NCBI RefSeq assembly: GCF_001570765.1 | Contig: NZ_BCSH01000074.1 | Location: 1-39,652 of the forward strand | Direction: 5' to 3' | Source of the DNA: Nocardiopsis listeri NBRC 13360 | GTDB lineage: Bacteria > Actinomycetota > Actinomycetes > Streptosporangiales > Streptosporangiaceae | DNA length: 39,652 nt | Shown: positions 6,901 to 16,600 of the stretch, piece after piece | Position numbering within the stretch: position 1 is the stretch's first letter | Layout: every line of letters starts with the position of its first letter | The notes under the pieces: generated by a model | What the model saw: the letters and a program-made list of their open reading frames with translations, nothing else | Database searches by the model: none | Told to the model about the DNA's origin: nothing | Made by a program: the position numbers and the translations under genes

Positions 6901-7739
6901 CACGCTCCGAACCGGTCGTCCGAGGCCCAACCGGTGTCGGCCCACTCCTCGGGCGCCGCCGGGATGATGTCGGGGAATCGACCTTGCAGCTCGTCGAGCA
7001 TCCAGTGGGTCAGCCGGGCGGCGCCCTGGGGGCACAGGTGGATGCCGTCGGGGTTGCGGTCGGGCTCACCGTCCCTGCTCGCCCGGTAGTCCTCTCCCCA
7101 GACCTCCCCGGCCTCCAGGACCTCGGCCCGGCCCTCGGAGTCCGCCGCGACCGAACGCGCCACCTCCGGGGCCCGGTCCAGGTCCTCCATGTGGGGTTCG
7201 TAGAAGTCGTCGGGCTCGATCGGTGGCATGGTGACGAAGAGCAGCGTCGCGTCGACCTCGGTGACGGTGTCCACCAACTTCTCGTAGCCCTCCCGCTGCT
7301 CCTGTTCGGTGCCCCAGTCGTAACCGGTGATCTGGTAGATGACCAGGCCGGGTCCGGCGGCCTCGACCTCCTCGGGCAACGTCTCCCATTGTTCCTCGGA
7401 GAAGGGCCCGACGACGTTGCCCCCGCCATCGGAGGCGAGCGACTCGAACTCGACCCCGCTCGCTTCGAAGGCCGCGTCCAAGGCGAGCGCGAGGTCCTGG
7501 CCAACGGAGTCGCCGAGCAGGAGGACCTTGGGCGGTGCCGTCGTGGTCCGTGCGTCCGAGGCCGGGGGCGTGGCCGGGGCGTCCGCTTCGGATGAGCCGG
7601 CGCAGGCCGTCAACGCCAGAGTCAGCGAAGTCAGGGCGGCGGTCGTGGCCAGGGCCGTTCGGCCACGGGGCGAGGCGAGCCCGGTGAGTGGTCCGGTCCG
7701 CGCGGGCGAGGTCGGGTCGGTGTTCTGTGTCGTGGTCAT
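6897..7739 (-). CDS. secreted SGNH/GDSL hydrolase lipoprotein
   Basis: Predicted extracytoplasmic esterase/acyl-hydrolase of 280 residues. A long N-terminal region ends in a signal peptide with lipobox LTAC (TSLTLALTACAGSS), so the protein should be lipid-anchored outside the membrane. The SGNH fold is indicated by the nucleophile block VLLLGDSVGQDLA (Ser in GDS), the Gly-containing block ASDGGGN, and the C-terminal DGIHLCPQG with the catalytic Asp and His. The natural substrate cannot be told. ATG at 7739 is chosen because GGAGA lies about 12 bases upstream; ATG at 7784 is an alternative. It is divergent from the two-component operon and may share its regulatory region. Confidence 0.82.
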   Translation of the reverse strand: MTTTQNTDPTSPARTGPLTGLASPRGRTALATTAALTSLTLALTACAGSSEADAPATPPASDARTTTAPPKVLLLGDSVGQDLALALDAAFEASGVEFESLASDGGGNVVGPFSEEQWETLPEEVEAAGPGLVIYQITGYDWGTEQEQREGYEKLVDTVTEVDATLLFVTMPPIEPDDFYEPHMEDLDRAPEVARSVAADSEGRAEVLEAGEVWGEDYRASRDGEPDRNPDGIHLCPQGAARLTHWMLDELQGRFPDIIPAAPEEWADTGWASDDRFGAC

Positions 7740-7851
7740 GGTGTCGATCGTCTCCGGGCGGTGTCCCGGTGCCTGCGCCGTCATGTCGCGGATGTGTCGC
7801 AGAACGTTCGTCACCCCGTCCGGGAAGGTCACGACGACCCATACTGGAGGT

Positions 7852-8526
7852 GTGACGGAGATCCTGCTCATCGAAGATGATCCACTGCTACAGCGCGGAC
7901 TACAGCTCGCCCTGTCCAGGCACGGCCACGAGGTCCGCACGGCGGACACGGGTGAGGAGGGACTGCGCCGGTTCCGCGCGAGGACACCGGGCATCGTGGT
8001 GCTCGACCTGATGTTGCCGGGCATGGACGGGTTCCAGGTCTGCCGTCGCATCAGGGCGGAAGGTGAGGTACCCGTGATCATGCTGACCGCGCGAGGCGAC
8101 GACTTCGACGTCATCGGGGGTCTGGAGGCGGGCGCCGACGACTACGTCGTCAAGCCGGCGCAACCCACCGTGCTCGACGCGCGCATCCGCGCCGTGCTGC
8201 GGCGCACGGTCGACGTACCGAACGAGGTGCGGGTCCATCGCGACCTGCGCATCGACACGGTGTCGCTGACGGTTACGGTGGGCGAGGCGCCCGTCACGCT
8301 GACGCCGACGGAGATGCGCCTGCTGCTCACCCTGTCCCGCTCGCCCGGGCGGGTGTACGGCAGGCAGCGACTGCTGGAGGAGGTCTGGGAGCACGACTAC
8401 CTCGGCGACTCCCGGCTCGTGGACAACTGTGTGCAGCGCCTGAGGGCGAAGATCGAGGACGATCCCGCCGTACCGGTGTACGTCCAGACCGTGCGCGGGT
8501 TCGGCTACCGGTTCGGGCCGGTGTGA
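7852..8526 (+). CDS. OmpR-family response regulator
   Basis: DNA-binding response regulator of 224 residues. The receiver domain (about 1-115) has the acidic pair in IEDD, phospho-acceptor D52 in VVLDLMLPGMDG, Thr in MLTARG and K101 in YVVKP. The C-terminal winged helix (about 125-224) ends with the OmpR hallmark VQTVRGFGYRFGPV and has the recognition-helix segment DSRLVDNCVQRLRAKI. GTG at 7852 lies just after GGAGG, closer than ideal. Its stop overlaps the kinase start (TGATG), giving an operon RR-kinase-lipoprotein. The set resembles AfsQ/Cse-like envelope-sensing systems, but the orthology is not proven. Confidence 0.92.
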   Translation: MTEILLIEDDPLLQRGLQLALSRHGHEVRTADTGEEGLRRFRARTPGIVVLDLMLPGMDGFQVCRRIRAEGEVPVIMLTARGDDFDVIGGLEAGADDYVVKPAQPTVLDARIRAVLRRTVDVPNEVRVHRDLRIDTVSLTVTVGEAPVTLTPTEMRLLLTLSRSPGRVYGRQRLLEEVWEHDYLGDSRLVDNCVQRLRAKIEDDPAVPVYVQTVRGFGYRFGPV

Positions 8527-9965
8527 TGGGTCGCTGGTGGCCCCGAGGTCTGCGCCCCCGCCTGTTGGCGGGCTTCGCGCTGGTGACGGTACTGGGGTCA
8601 CTGGCCGCGACCTGGGCCATCACCGAATCGGCCGGCGAGGCGTTGGTGGCCTCGAACCAGCGGCGAATCTCGGAGACCGTCTCCGGGCAGATCGGTGCCG
8701 TCACCCACGAGGTCTCCCATCCGCCCGACCAGGCCGCGCTCGACCGCGTACGCGACAGCGTGGGCCCCGACACCCTGGTGGTCTTCGAGGACCTGCGATC
8801 GGTCGACGGTGCGCGGGCCGACCTGATCACCGATGAACTGCGCGAGGCGGTGCGTGAGGGGGATCGCGTGGTCACCCAACGCGTGGTCGACGTGGACCGG
8901 CCATGGCTCCTGGTGGGCGCCCCCGTCATGATCACCGATCCGGACGGTGAGCGCGCCCCGTCCGGGATCGAGGTGTACACCGTGCGAGACCTGTCCGCGG
9001 TACAGGAGGAGGTCGACGCGCTGGTGAGGGCGGCGGCCGCCGCGGGCGCGGCGGTGCTCGTCCTGGCCGCCCTTTTGGCCCTGGTCACCGCTCGTGGGGT
9101 GCTCCGCCCGGTCCGCGAGCTCCGAGACACCGCGCGCAGACTGGCCGCCGGTGACCTGGACGCGCGGACCGAACCGCAAGGGGTGGACGAGCTGGCCGAA
9201 CTCACCGTCACGATCAACGAGATGGCGGAGTCGGTGCAGGGTTCCATGGCGACCATGGAGAGGATGCGGGCCGACGCCAGGAGGTTCGCCGCGGACGTCT
9301 CCCACGAGTTGCGCACCCCGCTGAGCACGTTGACGGCGGTGACCGAGGTCTTGGCGGCGTCGACGGAGGACATGGCACAGGACGCCCGGGAATCGGCGGG
9401 GATGGCCATCACCGAGACCCGACGGCTGGTCCGCATGGTCGAGGACCTGATGGAGGTCTCCCGATTCGACGCCGGGTCGGTCCGCCTACGAGAGGAGGAG
9501 GTGGACATGGTCTCGGCGGTCCGCGACACCCTGCGGGCCCGGAACCGGCTCGACCGGGTCGAACTCCACGCTCCGCAGGAGGTGCCCGTGCGCGTGGATC
9601 GCCGACGGCTGGACGTGATCGTGGCCAACCTGGTCGGCAACGCCCTGCGGCACGGGGAACCTCCCGTGCGGGTGGGTGTCTTCGCCGACCGGACCCACGT
9701 GAACCTCGTGGTGACCGACAACGGGCCGGGCTTGGCCGAACACGTGGTGCCGCACGTGTTCGACCGGTTCTTCAAGGCCGACAGCGCACGGACCCGCACC
9801 CCGGGCAGCGGGCTCGGGCTGGCCATCGCGCTGGAGAACGCCCGCCTGCACGACGGTGACCTCACCGCCGGTAACGGTGACGATGGGGGTGCGCGTTTCG
9901 TGCTGCGGCTGCCCAGAGCACCCGGGCAGACCGCTCCGGGAAGGGAACGGGGGATACAGGAGTGA
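8526..9965 (+). CDS. sensor histidine kinase (HAMP-HisKA-HATPase)
   Basis: Membrane sensor kinase of 479 residues that should phosphorylate the regulator encoded upstream. It has a first transmembrane helix (about 14-33), an extracytoplasmic sensor of about 130 residues, and a second helix (about 166-188) followed by HAMP (LRPVRELRDTARRLAAGDLD). The HisKA box FAADVSHELRTPLS has the phospho-accepting His near residue 260. The ATPase domain has the N box NLVGNALRHGEPP, the G1 box TDNGPGLAEHVV, the F box FDRFFKAD and the G2 box GSGLGLAIALENA. ATG at 8526 overlaps the regulator stop; GTG at 8523 is the alternative. Its own stop overlaps the next start (GTGA). Confidence 0.93.
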   Translation: MGRWWPRGLRPRLLAGFALVTVLGSLAATWAITESAGEALVASNQRRISETVSGQIGAVTHEVSHPPDQAALDRVRDSVGPDTLVVFEDLRSVDGARADLITDELREAVREGDRVVTQRVVDVDRPWLLVGAPVMITDPDGERAPSGIEVYTVRDLSAVQEEVDALVRAAAAAGAAVLVLAALLALVTARGVLRPVRELRDTARRLAAGDLDARTEPQGVDELAELTVTINEMAESVQGSMATMERMRADARRFAADVSHELRTPLSTLTAVTEVLAASTEDMAQDARESAGMAITETRRLVRMVEDLMEVSRFDAGSVRLREEEVDMVSAVRDTLRARNRLDRVELHAPQEVPVRVDRRRLDVIVANLVGNALRHGEPPVRVGVFADRTHVNLVVTDNGPGLAEHVVPHVFDRFFKADSARTRTPGSGLGLAIALENARLHDGDLTAGNGDDGGARFVLRLPRAPGQTAPGRERGIQE

Positions 9966-10453
9966 GGACGGGCCTTTCGTCACCATCGGTGTGGGCGCTG
10001 GTGTTCCTGGTCGCGGTGGCGGGATGCGGGGTCGGGCCCTCCGGTGTCTTCGACGCGGGTGAGGCGCCCACCGGTGTGGCTCCCGGGACGACGTTGTACT
10101 TCGTGGACGACAACGATGAACTCCGGCCCCAGTTTCGGCGAACCGAGCGTCTGGGCACGGTTTCCGACGCGGTGTCGTTGTTGTTGACCGGCCCGGGCGA
10201 TTCCGAGGTGCGAACGGAGATCGCGCCGACGTCGGTCACCAGCGTCGAGGTGACGACCCACCCCGAGACGATCGAGTTGCGGGTGCCCCTGGACATCGAT
10301 GACGTGACCCCGGTGGGCATCGACCAGATCGTGTGCACCGCGCGGACCTCTCATGTGCAGAACGGCGGATCCGAGCGAACGCGGATACGGATCCGCTTCG
10401 TGCAGTTCACCCCCGAGTCGGAGATACGCCGTACCTGCCCCCTGTACGAGTGA
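9962..10453 (+). CDS. GerMN-like lipoprotein of the two-component operon
   Basis: A 163-residue lipoprotein: signal peptide with hydrophobic ALVFLVAVAG and lipobox VAGC, then a GerM/GerMN-like sporulation-type fold (TTLYFVDDNDEL, DAVSLLLTGPGDSEVRTEI, then ELRVPLDID and TCPLYE). It is placed outside the membrane and translationally coupled to the kinase by a GTGA overlap. A kinase-coupled lipoprotein suggests a three-component sensing unit in which the lipoprotein modulates the sensor; LpqB/MtrB and CseA/CseC are known parallels. That functional link is inference. Confidence 0.75.
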   Translation: MRTGLSSPSVWALVFLVAVAGCGVGPSGVFDAGEAPTGVAPGTTLYFVDDNDELRPQFRRTERLGTVSDAVSLLLTGPGDSEVRTEIAPTSVTSVEVTTHPETIELRVPLDIDDVTPVGIDQIVCTARTSHVQNGGSERTRIRIRFVQFTPESEIRRTCPLYE

Positions 10454-10469
10454 GCGCCGCATCGGAGCC

Positions 10470-11684
10470 TCAGCCCAGTTTGGTCACATCCACCGTGGCC
10501 GGTGGGGGAGCGGGAAGGGCCGCCCAGAGCAGGGCGAGGGCGACCATGACGGCCACGAACGCCACCAGGCCCCCGTGCCCCCTGGCCCAACCCGTGTGGA
10601 ACCGGACCGGGTCCTCGACGAGGTACTTCGACAGCGCGGCCATCCCGATGGACACGGCGCTCACGACCAGGGTCCAGACCCATCCGTGGAGCCCGGTCAC
10701 CTCGGGGGAGAGCAGCACGATGACCGGCCAGTGCCACAGATACAGGCTGTAGGAGACCAGCCCCGTCCACCGCAACGGTCGCCAGGCCAGGATCCGCGCG
10801 ACGAAGGTCCGCGGCGCGTGCGCGATCACGACGATCACCATGGCCGCCGCCATCGAGTGCGCGAACAGGCCGCCGGTGAACAACCACGGCGAGGTCGTGC
10901 CGTCGACCAGGACCCAGGACACTCCGAGCCCGAGCGTCGCCAAGACCAACGCGGTGCCCGCCCACCGATGGACGACTCGGGCCAGAGTGTCACGGACGAG
11001 CGGTGTGGCGGCCAACGCGCCCAGCAGAACGGAGAAGGCCCGGGTGTCGGTGCCGATGTACACACGAGTGGGGTCCGCCGGGTCGACCAGACAGATCATC
11101 AGGACGAGGGAGAGGGCCGAGCCGGTGGCGGCGATCCCCGCGACCCAGCGGTCGGGAGAGCTGAAGAGCCGCGCGACCATCAGCGACAACACCGGCCACA
11201 CCAGGTAGAACTGTTCCTCGACCGCGATGCTCCAGAGGTGCTCGAACACGCGGGCCGAGCCGAAGGCGTCCCAGTACCCGGCCGACTCCGCGATCAGGTG
11301 CCAGTTGAGGACGTTGAGCTGTACCCACGGTCCGTCCGCGAGCGTCGTGCGCACCATGTCGGGCGGTCCGAAGGACCAGACCAGCAGGGTGACCGTGGTG
11401 AGCATGACGGCCAGAGCCGGTAGCAGTCGGCGGATTCTCCGCCCCAGGAACGCTCCGAGTGACACGTTCGCGCTCGCTCGGACCTCGCGCAGCAGTAGGT
11501 CCGTGATGAGGTATCCGGAAAGGACGAAGAACAGGTCGACCCCGAGGAAGCCACCGGACAGGTGGCCGGTGTGGAACAGCAGCACCCCGATGACCGCCAC
11601 GCCCCTGAGCCCGTCCAGGGCGGGTACGTGTGTTCTGTGGCCGGGCGGGGGCAGGGAGCGTGCGGTGGTCGGGTTCTGAGTCAT
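10470..11684 (-). CDS. acyltransferase-3 family membrane O-acyltransferase (OafA/YrhL-like)
   Basis: Multi-pass membrane enzyme of 404 residues that transfers acyl groups (often acetyl) from the cytosol to cell-surface glycans or lipids. Family marks are the N-terminal block ALDGLRGVAVIGVLLFHTG with the essential His, LGVDLFFVLSGYLIT, RRIRRLLPAL, and the WSIAVEEQFYLVWPV motif. About ten hydrophobic helices follow, closing with YSLYLWHWPVIVLL. The short C-terminus lacks the SGNH domain that some relatives carry. It converges with the lipoprotein gene (16-base gap) and is divergent from mycothione reductase. The acceptor substrate is unknown. Confidence 0.88.
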   Translation of the reverse strand: MTQNPTTARSLPPPGHRTHVPALDGLRGVAVIGVLLFHTGHLSGGFLGVDLFFVLSGYLITDLLLREVRASANVSLGAFLGRRIRRLLPALAVMLTTVTLLVWSFGPPDMVRTTLADGPWVQLNVLNWHLIAESAGYWDAFGSARVFEHLWSIAVEEQFYLVWPVLSLMVARLFSSPDRWVAGIAATGSALSLVLMICLVDPADPTRVYIGTDTRAFSVLLGALAATPLVRDTLARVVHRWAGTALVLATLGLGVSWVLVDGTTSPWLFTGGLFAHSMAAAMVIVVIAHAPRTFVARILAWRPLRWTGLVSYSLYLWHWPVIVLLSPEVTGLHGWVWTLVVSAVSIGMAALSKYLVEDPVRFHTGWARGHGGLVAFVAVMVALALLWAALPAPPPATVDVTKLG

Positions 11685-11781
11685 GCGGAGAAGGGTGTCC
11701 GGCGCCGATGTCCGCCTCGTCCCCGGGACGTCTCGACTCTGTCGCAGGGCCGTCGGATGGTGGGACGACGGGCGGCGGGTC

Positions 11782-11807
11782 GGAATATCGCCGTCGGAGC
11801 CGTCCTT
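11782..11807 (+). promoter_or_regulatory. candidate SigR-type promoter for mycothione reductase
   Basis: GGAAT at 11782-11786 is followed after 18 bases by CTT. The disulfide-stress sigma factor SigR/SigH recognises GGAAT-N18-GTT, so the -35 fits and the -10 has one mismatch. Thiol-stress control would suit mycothiol metabolism. The leader to the ATG would be about 115 bases. Weak evidence. Confidence 0.25.
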
Positions 11808-11929
11808 GGGTACTCGTGTGCGCCCGGACCGGGTGTCGGGGTCCCTGAGATCCTGGGGTGTCCAGGGTGGGGCCGTGCATCGGGTCCATCCTGGACGCGC
11901 ACGCGCAGAACCCGTAGTGAGGACATGAC

Positions 11930-13339
11930 ATGGACGCCCCTGCCAGTGACATCGTGGTGGATCACCACTACGACCTGGTCATCATCGGCACCGGCTCGGG
12001 GAACTCGATTCCCGGCCCCGAGTTCGAGGACCGGTCGATCGCGATCATCGAGAAGGGGACGTTCGGCGGTACCTGTCTCAACGTCGGCTGCATCCCGACG
12101 AAGATGTTCGTCCACGCCGCCGACACCGCACTGGAGACCGCCCGAGCCGGGCGGCTGGGGCTGAACGCCCGGGTCGACTCGGTGGACTGGCAGGGCATGG
12201 TCAGTCGGATCTTCGAGGACCGCGTCGACCCGATCGCCGCCGGAGGTGAGGAGTACCGTCGCGGCCCCGAGACCCCCAACATCGACGTCTACGACCAGCA
12301 CGCCGTGTTCGTGGGCGAGCGCACCCTGCGCACCGGTCAGGGCGAAGAGCAGAAGATCATCTCCGGTGACCAGGTGGTCATCGCCGCCGGCTCTCGACCG
12401 TTCATCCCCAACGCCATCGAGGCCTCGGGGGTGCGCTACCACACCAACGAGGACGTCATGCGGCTGCCGGAGCCGCCGAAGTCGCTGGTCATCGTGGGCG
12501 GGGGCTTCATCGCGATGGAGTTCGCCCATGTCTTCGACGCGTTGGGCTCCGATGTCACGATCGTCTCCCGCTCCGCGCTGATGCGCAGCCTGGACAAGGA
12601 CCTGGGCGAACGCATCAACGAACTCGCGGCGGATCGCTACCGCCTCATCTGCGGTCCCACCGTGATCGGTGCCGAGGAGTCGGAGGGCGGGGTGACCGTC
12701 CGTCTCGACGACGGCTCCTCGGTCTCCGGTGACGTGCTGCTGGTGGCCACCGGGCGGGTGCCCAACGGCGACCGGTTGGACCTGGCCTCCGGCGGGATCG
12801 AGATGACCGACGAGGGAGGGGTCGAGGTCGACGAGTACGGCCGCTCGACCTCGGCGAAGGGCGTCTGGGCCCTGGGCGACGTGTCCTCGCCCTACATGCT
12901 CAAACACGTGGCCAACGCGGAGATGCGGGCGGTGCGCCACAACCTGCTCCACCCGGACGACCTGCGTGAGATGCCGCACGACCACGTTCCCGCGGCCACC
13001 TTCACCCACCCGCAGATCGCCACCGTGGGGATGACCGAGGAACAGGCCCGTGATCGGGGCCACGACGTGACGGTCAAGGTGCAAGGGTATGGGGACGTCG
13101 CCTATGGCTGGGCGCTGGAGGACACCACCGGTATCTGCAAACTGATCGCCGACCGCGACACCGGCAAACTCCTCGGTGCGCACTACATGGGCCCCCAGGC
13201 GGCCACCCTGATCCAGCAGATGATCACCGTCCTGGCCTTCGACCTGGACGTGCGCCGGGTCGCGACGGAGCAGTACTGGATCCACCCGGCGCTGCCCGAG
13301 GTCACCGAGAACGCCCTGCTGGGCCTGGAGTTCGATTGA
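11930..13339 (+). CDS. mtr: mycothione reductase
   Basis: Cytosolic FAD- and NADPH-dependent oxidoreductase of 469 residues that reduces mycothiol disulfide, keeping the actinobacterial thiol pool reduced. The N-terminal FAD motif is IIGTGSGNSIPG. The redox-active disulfide is C49/C54 in GGTCLNVGCIP. The NAD(P) fold has VIVGGGFIAMEFAHVF, and the second FAD contact is GVWALGDVSS. The dimerisation domain ends with the catalytic H452/E457 pair in YWIHPALPEVTENALL. The unusual first FAD block (GSGNS instead of GPGGY) and the substrate-side sequence separate mycothione reductase from lipoamide and glutathione reductases. GAGG precedes the ATG. A strong hairpin follows the stop. Confidence 0.93.
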   Translation: MDAPASDIVVDHHYDLVIIGTGSGNSIPGPEFEDRSIAIIEKGTFGGTCLNVGCIPTKMFVHAADTALETARAGRLGLNARVDSVDWQGMVSRIFEDRVDPIAAGGEEYRRGPETPNIDVYDQHAVFVGERTLRTGQGEEQKIISGDQVVIAAGSRPFIPNAIEASGVRYHTNEDVMRLPEPPKSLVIVGGGFIAMEFAHVFDALGSDVTIVSRSALMRSLDKDLGERINELAADRYRLICGPTVIGAEESEGGVTVRLDDGSSVSGDVLLVATGRVPNGDRLDLASGGIEMTDEGGVEVDEYGRSTSAKGVWALGDVSSPYMLKHVANAEMRAVRHNLLHPDDLREMPHDHVPAATFTHPQIATVGMTEEQARDRGHDVTVKVQGYGDVAYGWALEDTTGICKLIADRDTGKLLGAHYMGPQAATLIQQMITVLAFDLDVRRVATEQYWIHPALPEVTENALLGLEFD

Positions 13340-13348
13340 TCGAGCGTT

Positions 13349-13385
13349 CCGACGGGTCACGGTGACCGTCGCCGTGACCCGTCGG
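13349..13385 (+). terminator. hairpin terminator after mtr
   Basis: A perfect 14-bp stem (CCGACGGGTCACGG / CCGTGACCCGTCGG) with a 9-base loop starts ten bases after the mtr stop. There is no U-tract, as is common in actinobacteria. Confidence 0.75.
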
Positions 13386-13523
13386 GCACGTGACGAGCAC
13401 GCCGCGCCCGGATGAAATCCGTGCGGGAGGCGGCCCGCCCGGCGGCGACGGCGAAGGGGTTTTTGCGCAGGTGCCCGGCACATCGCCGGTCCGGTCCGAG
13501 GAGTCGCGCGGAATTCGGGGCGT

Positions 13524-13568
13524 GTTGACTTCCTACCCAAGAGGACCGCTCGGTGGTAGGAAGTCAAC
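13524..13568. promoter_or_regulatory. perfect 14-bp inverted repeat upstream of the glycosidase/phosphatase gene
   Basis: GTTGACTTCCTACC (13524-13537) and GGTAGGAAGTCAAC (13555-13568) are exact reverse complements separated by 17 bases, and end 41 bases before the ATG. It could be a 5'-leader hairpin or a two-site operator. TTGACT inside the left arm could also act as a -35. The regulator is unknown. Confidence 0.55.
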
Positions 13569-13609
13569 GCAAAGGGTTCCCCCGTACATCCCCCGCCCGG
13601 AGGCTTCCC

Positions 13610-16600
13610 ATGGATCGCCGGTGGTCGATTCGTTCACGCACGCGTGCCATCGTGGCCGCGGGCTCCGCTCTGGCCCTCACCCTCACCTCGGTCGCGAGCG
13701 CGGACACCGACGATCCGCGCGAGCGCACCGGGTTCAGCGAGACCGTCGAGATCCCACCGGCCGGCTCGGTCGCCCGGGCCGAGGACCCCGCGCCGAGACT
13801 GGAGACCTTCGAGACCGAACGCCCGGTCGCCCCCGGTGTCACGCTGACCTCCTTCGACTCCTACGGGCCCGACGCCTACACCGGGACGCCCAACTGGTTG
13901 CGGGGCGACCTGCTGACCACCGACCTCACCGGCGGAGTCGGCGTGGACTACCTGTTCCCCGGACAGGTGACCGAAACCGCGCCGGTGAGCGAGCAGGCCG
14001 ACGAGGTCGAAGCGGTCGCCGCGGTCAACGGCGACTTCTTCGACATCAACGCCTCCGGCGCCTCGCAGGGCGTGGCCGTGCAGGACGGTGAACTGATCCA
14101 GTCGCCGATCGCCGGCGACTACCGGGAATCCGCCGCGATCTTCACCCCCGACGGGCTCGGCTCGATCGGCGAGGTGTTCTTCGAGGGCACCGTCGAGCTG
14201 CCCACCGGCGAGACACCGTCGCTGGACGCGATCAACAAGCCGGCGCTGGGCACGGGCGAGATCGCCGCGTTCACCCCGCTGTGGGGAAGCTACTGCCGCT
14301 GTCGGGCCACCGAGGACGCGACGCGGGCGCTGGAGGTCGTGGTCACCGACGGCGTGGTCACCGAGATCGTGGACGAGCCGCGCGAAGGAGAGATCGCCGA
14401 CGACGCCTTCGTCCTGGTCGGCCGGGAGGACGGCGCCCAGACCCTGTCCGAACTGGAGGTGGGCGACGCGGTCGGCATCGACTACGACGCGAGGGCCGCC
14501 CAGGACCAGGAGATCCACGCCGCGCTGAACGGCCGTCAGATGCTCGTCGTCGACGGGCGGGCCCAAGAGGCGAGCGAGAACGACAACACCCCGGGCGCCC
14601 CGCGCATGGCCATCGGCTTCTCCGAGGACGGCTCGCGGATGTACCTGCTCAGCGTCGACGGTCGGCAGCCGTCCTTCGCCGAGGGCGTGGGCCTGGACGA
14701 GTTGGGCCAGATGATGGTCGAGGCCGGCGCGCACACCGCGGTCAACCTCGACGGTGGCGGATCGGCCACCATGGTCGCGCGCACCCCGGGTGGGGACCGT
14801 GTCCAGGTCGAGAACCGGCCCTCCGACGGGGAGGAGCGCTCCGTACCCAACGGGCTCGCCCTGTTCGCACCCCAGGGCAGCGGCCGGCTCGACGGGTTCT
14901 GGGTGCGGACCCGGGTCGAACCCGAACGCGCCGAGGGCTCCGGCCACGTCGCGCCGAGCCGACCCGACCGGGTCTTTTCCGGCCTGACCCGGACGCTCAC
15001 CGCGGCCGGCCATGACGAGACCTACGCGCCGGTGGAGAGCGACCCGATCTGGCGCTCCGACGACAACGGGGTCGGCTCGGTGGATCGGGAGGGCGTGTTC
15101 ACCGCGCACGCGGCCGGCACCGCCACCGTCACCGCCAGGGAACGCGGCGCCACGGGCGAGATCGACCTGACCGTGCTGGGCGAGCTCACCCGGATCGAGA
15201 CCACACCCGAACGGGTGGGACTCACCGACGCCGAGGCCGCCGCCGTGATCGAGGTCATCGGCTACGACACCGACGGATTCACCGCGCCGATCGAGACCGC
15301 CGACGTCGAAACGAGCATCGACGAGTCCGTCGCGGAGATCTCGGTGACCGAGGACGGGAGGTTCGAGATCCGGGCCGCCACCGACAGCGGAGCCACGCTC
15401 GCCACGATCCGGGTCGGTGAGGTCGAGACGACCCTCGCGGTCACCGTCGGCCTGGACGAGGTCGTCGTCGCCGACTTCGAGGACGCGGCCGACTGGTCCT
15501 ACTTCGGTGAGCGCGCCGAAGGGGATGTCTCGGTGGCCCAGGGCCGAGAAGGCGGCGGGGTCGGTCTGACCTACGACTTCACCACCTCGACCGGAACCCG
15601 TACCGGCGGCGCCCTGCCGCCGGGCGAGGAACTCCAGATCCCCGGCCGACCGCGGGAGTTGCGTGCCTGGGTGCACTCCGAGGGCAACGGGGAGTGGGCG
15701 AGCATGCAGGTCTGGGACGGGACCGGTCGGTTGCTGCCCGCGATGCGCGCCGGCTACCTCGACGAACCTGGTTGGCGGCAGGTGTCCTTCGAAGTGCCGC
15801 CGGGCACGCGATACCCGATCTCGCTGCGCCGGATCTACTTCGCCGAGACCGAACCCGACGCGGGTTACCACGGCGAGGTGATCGTCGACGACCTGACCGC
15901 GATGGTGCCGCCACCGTTGGACGTGCCGCCCACCGAACCGGTCGTCGATCCGGTGGTGGCGCCGGGTGAGTCCGTGGCCGGACAGGACTGGCGGTTCGCC
16001 GTGTTGTCCGACGCCCAGTTCGTGGCCCGAGACCCCGACAGCGAGATCGTCGCCAACACCCGGCGCGCGCTCCGCGAGATCCGAGAGAGCGACGCCGAGT
16101 TCCTCATCATCAACGGCGACCTCGTCGACGAGGCCGCGCCGGAGGATTTCGCGTTGGCTCTCAGCATCCTCGACGAGGAGCTGGAGGGCGAGCTGCCCTA
16201 CTACTACGTACCGGGCAACCACGAGGTCTCCGAGGGCACGCTGGACAACTTCCGGGACGCGTTCGGGCAGCCCCGACGGGTGGTCGACCACCACGGCACC
16301 AGGTTCATCCTCCTGGACACGGCGCGGCTCTCCTACAAGGCCGGCGACTGGTCGCAACTGCCGCTGCTGCGCGAGGAACTCGACGCCGCCGCCGAGGACC
16401 CCGACGTGACCTCGATCGTGGTGGCCCAGCACGTGCCCTTCCGCGATCCGCTGCCCTCCAGGGCGAGCGAGCTGTCGGACCGAAAGGAGGCGACCACCGT
16501 CGAGAACTGGCTGGCCGACTTCCAATCCGACACCGGTAAGGGCGTGGCGTTCATCGGTGCGCACGTCGGCGTCTTCCACGCCGACCGGGTGGACGGTGTG

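Noticed and set aside
10351..11423. Plus-strand frames over the acyltransferase gene
   Set aside because: They lie antisense to a gene with complete acyltransferase-3 motifs and have low-complexity, polar-rich translations.
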